Shown piece after piece: positions 61,701 through 64,000 of a DNA stretch of 64,000 nt (position 1 is the first letter of the stretch; each line of letters opens with the position of its first letter). The DNA is from Phalacrocorax aristotelis (taxonomy: Eukaryota > Chordata > Aves > Suliformes > Phalacrocoracidae), in NCBI RefSeq assembly GCF_949628215.1, contig NC_134284.1:7801850-7865849 (forward strand). Reading direction: 5' to 3'. A model generated the notes under the pieces. That model was not told the origin of the DNA and searched no databases. It was given only the letters and a program-made list of their open reading frames with translations. The position numbers and the translations under genes are program-made.

Positions 61701-63289
61701 CAACATAAAACAAATCCACAGACTATTCAACCTCAAAATTCCGAGGGGAATTTACTACTAGTTAGGAGGAGTAGTTAGGAACATCCAGTTCTGAACGTTT
61801 CAAATTTAAGCTGCCTTACAGCATTTACAATTGAAACTTTTGAAAAACTTTTCTTTGAATTCCACTTGATCATAGATTTCATTGAAACTTAAAGGAAAAC
61901 AAAAAAATATAGTGACAGTTTCCTAAACAATTGTACGTGACCTTCAAGGTCAGACACGTTTTACATGTGTTTACATAAGAGATTTAGCTCGACAGAAGGC
62001 AAAATCCCGAGAAAGTTAAGATGCAAAGAGCTGAAGTTGAATACTCTGATTTCTCAGAAGTGTTATGTCATTCGAAATTAAACAGGCAATCTGAAGATTA
62101 ATCTTCATGGTGAACAGGACAATATATTACACAAATTTATAAAATACTCCCAGTATTTAAAAAAGCTCTTTAATTTATTTTTAAACAGTCCAGTAAGAGA
62201 AGGATGGATAATTAACTTTTTTTTGTTATTCAGGAAATAAAATTGTAACATAATACACTGCAATAACAGAGAAATATAAATATTAGTTCTTACTTCATTA
62301 CAGCAATTAATAATCCTACCAATTATAAATACTGAAGGACAACTATGATTAAAAAAAGGTGTGTAGTCACATACATTTTTGTACCCTGTAAAAAGCTATA
62401 AGCAAATTTTTTTTCACTTTGCAGATCCTAAGATTTTAATAAAACCCCTATTAATGTTTTCCAGGTCAAACACCATGTATCTAACTTGAAAAATTATAGA
62501 AACAGAGAGGTACCTTACCAACAACAATAATAAAAAACCCACAACCCAAAACCGCAAGACACTTCAAGTATAATACATCTGACTTACCTGAATGCTTCCC
62601 TAACCAGCCATCAAATGTCACTAGCCAATGAAAAATTCATATAACACTACTGGTAGTAGCTTACAGGATATGGTCAAAGGAATGTCAGAACACTGTGGAT
62701 AATACAAATACACCCTAAAGGCTTACATCTGAAACATATTACTATGCTGTTAACACTACCTAAATATAAAAGGGAGAGCAAAGAAGTAAGTTGATAACAA
62801 TATTTGTGGTCTATGCCATGGTCTTCTCAATACTCCATATCAGGGTATAATTGCCATTTTTGTTCAAACAAATTAATGTTAAGATGTCAATCTATTTTGT
62901 GTCATAACACATTCCTCCAGTGACAAAACCGGAATTAAATCAAAGTAGAAAACAAACAAGTCATCTTGCTTAATTTTGATTACCCAAATTACTTAGCCCA
63001 TTCACAAGGTGCTCCCTCCTCCTCCCAAGTAGTAGTTCATGCTAATGAAACCTCTGTTCTCTGCATCTGTAATGTTCAGGGTGGGGGAGAGGGGACCCAA
63101 CTATTATTGACTGAATTAAACTGTATAAAGAATTTTAAAATAAAATTGCACTTACATCATAACTATAGTCTGCATCATTTGTTACTGTCAAGTCTGCAAG
63201 GTCTCCAAGGCCCAGTACACTTAACAATACATCATCAGAACCCATAATAAATGACTTGCCTCCTCCAGGTGGAAACGTTATTGGCTCAG
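46575..63289 (-). CDS. STRN3: Striatin-3, 3' part of gene (nine exons, 5' truncated by window)
   Basis: Striatin-3 (SG2NA) is a cytoplasmic scaffold and PP2A regulatory B''' subunit at the core of STRIPAK complexes with MOB4, STRIP1/2, CCM3 and GCKIII kinases. The exons on the - strand, in transcript order, are 63289-63156, 55776-55601, 55468-55421, 53129-53008, 51542-51375, 51122-50982, 49412-49305, 46946-46860 and 46744-46575. They total 1154 nt and join in frame to 383 full codons plus a split Ala codon, ending in LAKVFV and stop. This is the C-terminal half of the roughly 797-residue human protein: a short conserved linker and the WD40 propeller. The N-terminal caveolin-binding, coiled-coil and calmodulin-binding parts lie beyond 64000. 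STRN3 is preferred to the paralogues STRN and STRN4 because segments such as KSFIMGSDDVLLSVLGLGDL and QWWNMPSP match it best. One intron uses a GC donor. Confidence 0.95.
46860..46946 (-). CDS. STRN3: STRN3 exon h, sixth WD40 repeat
   Basis: 87 bases: completes Gly, then 28 codons (KMIHSMVAHLDAVTSLAVDP ... YLMSG) plus one base of a Ser codon. Acceptor gcttttag, donor gtaaga. Confidence 0.96.
47300..48450 (-). mobile_element. Ancient, degraded CR1 LINE relic
   Basis: Read on the + strand, the order of motifs follows the complement of an old amniote CR1 type that I know from turtles and crocodilians. It starts with gagtcataccaaaggtcc at 47310. A block with aaggagttcca lies near 47585, and one with cattctctgaaacatttt near 47844. 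A block with catttcacatttatccaca follows near 48140, and one with gaccatttaattctacc near 48345. The element itself is therefore on the - strand, with its 3' end at about 47300, the same orientation as STRN3. It is heavily mutated and has no open frame. Exact ends and subfamily need a repeat search. Confidence 0.6.
48523..48612. repeat. G13 run and A/C-rich low-complexity stretch
   Basis: Thirteen G at 48523-48535, then A- and C-rich sequence. In the STRN3 transcript strand this is a C run and a T/G-rich tract. Confidence 0.8.
49119..49166. repeat. Small tandem duplication
   Basis: gtgtactgaagaggttt (49119-49135) recurs at 49146-49166 with a 4-base insertion (gtgtactgaagtgaagaggt then tt). 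Confidence 0.7.
49305..49412 (-). CDS. STRN3: STRN3 exon g, fifth WD40 repeat
   Basis: 108 bases: completes Gly, then 35 codons (VQSNNHINKVVSHPTLPVTI ... HEDRHIKFFDNKT) plus one base. Acceptor attttcag, donor gtaagg. The exon is symmetric (phase 1 at both ends). Confidence 0.96.
49413..50981 (-). other. STRN3: STRN3 intron between exons f and g
   Basis: 1569 bases, AT-rich, with an A/C-rich low-complexity run (49793-49850) and a CR1 3' fragment (49929-50117). No other element is recognised. Confidence 0.8.
49929..50117 (+). mobile_element. CR1 LINE, 5'-truncated 3' end (avian)
   Basis: GC-rich block in AT-rich intron. It reads ggtgccagagcagtggcaca, then a conserved stretch through ggttggacaagatgatctcc and ccttccaacccctacca. 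It ends in the CR1 tail repeat (attctgtg units; tgattctgtgattt). This is the typical short 5'-truncated insertion of chicken-repeat 1 in birds. It is on the + strand, antisense to STRN3. It is well preserved, so it is much younger than the relic at 47300-48450. Confidence 0.93.
50982..51122 (-). CDS. STRN3: STRN3 exon f, fourth WD40 blade
   Basis: 141 bases: completes Glu, then 46 codons (HGTPTSVDFIGCDPAHMVAS ... VIYDLETSQSVVMLSSQTES) plus one base. Acceptor tttctag, donor gtaagt. This blade has the degenerate WD ending IYDLET typical of striatins. Confidence 0.96.
51375..51542 (-). CDS. STRN3: STRN3 exon e, third WD40 repeat
   Basis: 168 bases: completes Glu, then 55 codons (PNVLAGTLIAHTDAVWGLAY ... 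DGTIRLWNPPEKMPCICTYN) plus one base. Acceptor ttttccag with the exon starting ag, so two AGs follow each other; only the first keeps frame. Donor gtaagt. Confidence 0.96.
51543..53007 (-). other. STRN3: STRN3 intron between exons d and e
   Basis: 1465 bases with an A/C-rich low-complexity stretch at 51748-51831. No gene or recognised element. Confidence 0.8.
53008..53129 (-). CDS. STRN3: STRN3 exon d, second WD40 repeat
   Basis: 122 bases: completes Ile, then 40 codons (GPVLSLAISSNGEQCFSGG ... TIQWWNMPSPNVDPYDTY) plus one base. Acceptor ctcccaatag, donor gtaagt. Confidence 0.96.
53130..55420 (-). other. STRN3: STRN3 intron between exons c and d
   Basis: 2291 bases, AT-rich, with a T/G-rich run near 54215-54255 followed by a C-rich patch. 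No recognised element. Confidence 0.8.
55421..55468 (-). CDS. STRN3: STRN3 exon c, small WD40 exon
   Basis: 48 bases: completes Lys, encodes SASLDVEPIYTFRAH, and leaves two bases of an Ile codon. Acceptor tctctttcag, donor gtaagt. It is separated from exon b by a 132-base GC-AG intron. Confidence 0.94.
55469..55600 (-). other. STRN3: STRN3 GC-AG intron, 132 bases
   Basis: Bounded by donor GCAAGT (- strand, 55600-55595) and acceptor tctctttcag ending at 55469. GC donors are a known minor U2 class. The frame across the junction (AAA AA|G AGT) agrees with the conserved striatin sequence KKSASLDVEP. Confidence 0.85.
55601..55776 (-). CDS. STRN3: STRN3 exon b, first WD40 repeat, GC donor
   Basis: 176 bases: 58 codons from LPANKDAFRKTWNPKYTLRS to KTVPAK plus two bases. 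It carries the first WD repeat (HFDGVRALAFHP ... HTLKLWN). The acceptor is a run of 14 T followed by aag. The donor is GCAAGT, not GT: only AA|GCAAGT restores the reading frame KKSASLD with exon c. The GT four bases downstream would shift the frame and bring a stop within about 13 codons. Confidence 0.94.
55777..63155 (-). other. STRN3: STRN3 intron between exons a and b
   Basis: 7379 bases, AT-rich, ending at exon b with a T14 tract. Several open frames of 60-127 codons (longest 60328-60711, +) have no recognised family. No repeat is confidently identified. Confidence 0.75.
63156..63289 (-). CDS. STRN3: STRN3 exon a, linker before WD40 domain
   Basis: 134 bases: two bases of a split Ala codon, then 44 codons ending DADYSYD in phase 0. 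It contains EPITFPPGGGKSFIMGSDD and LGLGDLADLTVTND, the conserved acidic linker of striatins. Acceptor ttctttgtag, donor gtaagt. This is the first STRN3 exon visible; the preceding intron runs out of the window. Confidence 0.95.
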
Positions 63290-64000
63290 CTACAAAGAAC
63301 AAAACAGTTTCTTTAAGTCTCAATGTAATAATTCAAACTGATGAAAAACTGCATTACTCATCACTTAACAGCAAAGCAGAGTTTAAACGGAACTTTATGT
63401 ACTACATACTGCCCCAGCTAAAAAAAAAAAGCATGATGACACGCACACATGTGCAAACACACACACATATTAAATAAACAATTCTTATATCATACTTTGT
63501 CATTTGATTTCAACTTACTTTACAGAGGTGTTCAATACTACTGACAAGTGACTTGACTGACATTACTTTACATTGCAGCATCAAATGTACATCCCAGGTC
63601 TCCAAATTCTCAGCTAAATACTTCATTCACTATACCATGCTATCTACATTCTGTCCATTTGCAAGTAAGTCTCTGTGCTTTATACAAGTCAAATATCTCT
63701 ACCTGCATGTGTAAGTACTTTTCATCTCTAAAGGTCCCCTGCAAAACATCTCTTCTACTTCGATTTTTTCAGATGATTAAGAAAATGAAAACATCTGTTA
63801 TTCATTAATTCCCTCTCTTACCTTCTCAGCATGATTTTGGATTTAAATTTAAAATACATTTTAAATACTCAACTGATATTTATCTTAGCTAGCTGTGCCT
63901 TCCCCAAATTAATATTTAACATTTCTGCTAATTATAATTTTGAATGAATACAAATTATAACCATTCATTCTCAATTCACACCTGAAAAATAAAGTTTCAA
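63290..64000 (-). other. STRN3: STRN3 intron upstream of exon a (partial)
   Basis: AT-rich intron running out of the window. It contains a CA microsatellite at about 63440-63470. No further exon is seen. Confidence 0.75.

Overview
The window is nuclear DNA from a vertebrate, and the evidence points to a bird. Genes are split by long AT-rich introns with GT-AG splice sites, and one CpG island marks a promoter. At 49929-50117 there is the 3' end of a CR1 LINE, with the repeated octamer-like tail (tgattctgtgattt) typical of avian CR1 copies. A much older CR1 copy lies at about 47300-48450. I cannot name the species.

Two real genes are present and they converge. COCH (cochlin) runs on the + strand from 9666 to 33296 and is complete. 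Its 11 coding exons join in frame to 546 codons plus a stop and encode a signal peptide, an LCCL domain, a linker and two von Willebrand factor A domains. Its CpG-island promoter covers about 9130-10150. STRN3 (striatin-3, a PP2A regulatory B''' subunit and core of STRIPAK) runs on the - strand. Only its 3' part is inside the window: nine exons between 63289 and 46575, joining in frame into about the last 384 residues, with the WD40 propeller. Its 5' exons lie beyond position 64000. This order and orientation match the COCH-STRN3 neighbourhood I know from the human genome.

Layout: 1-9130 is intergenic with a diverged local duplication and GC-rich blocks towards the COCH promoter. 9130-33296 is COCH, with two large introns (5.7 and 9.3 kb) near its 5' end. 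33297 to about 45230 holds the two facing 3' ends and the space between them, with an LTR-like fragment and a GC-rich block at 39.6-40.7 kb. 46575-63289 is the STRN3 3' part. 63290-64000 is intron.

The two proteins have no known joint function: cochlin is a secreted inner-ear and trabecular-meshwork matrix protein, and striatin-3 is a cytoplasmic scaffold. I found no operon, CRISPR array, tRNA, rRNA or intact mobile element, and no convincing undescribed system. The observations most worth checking are a short GC-AG intron in STRN3, loss of one N-glycosylation sequon in cochlin, candidate cryptic exons in COCH intron 2, and several unidentified repeats.
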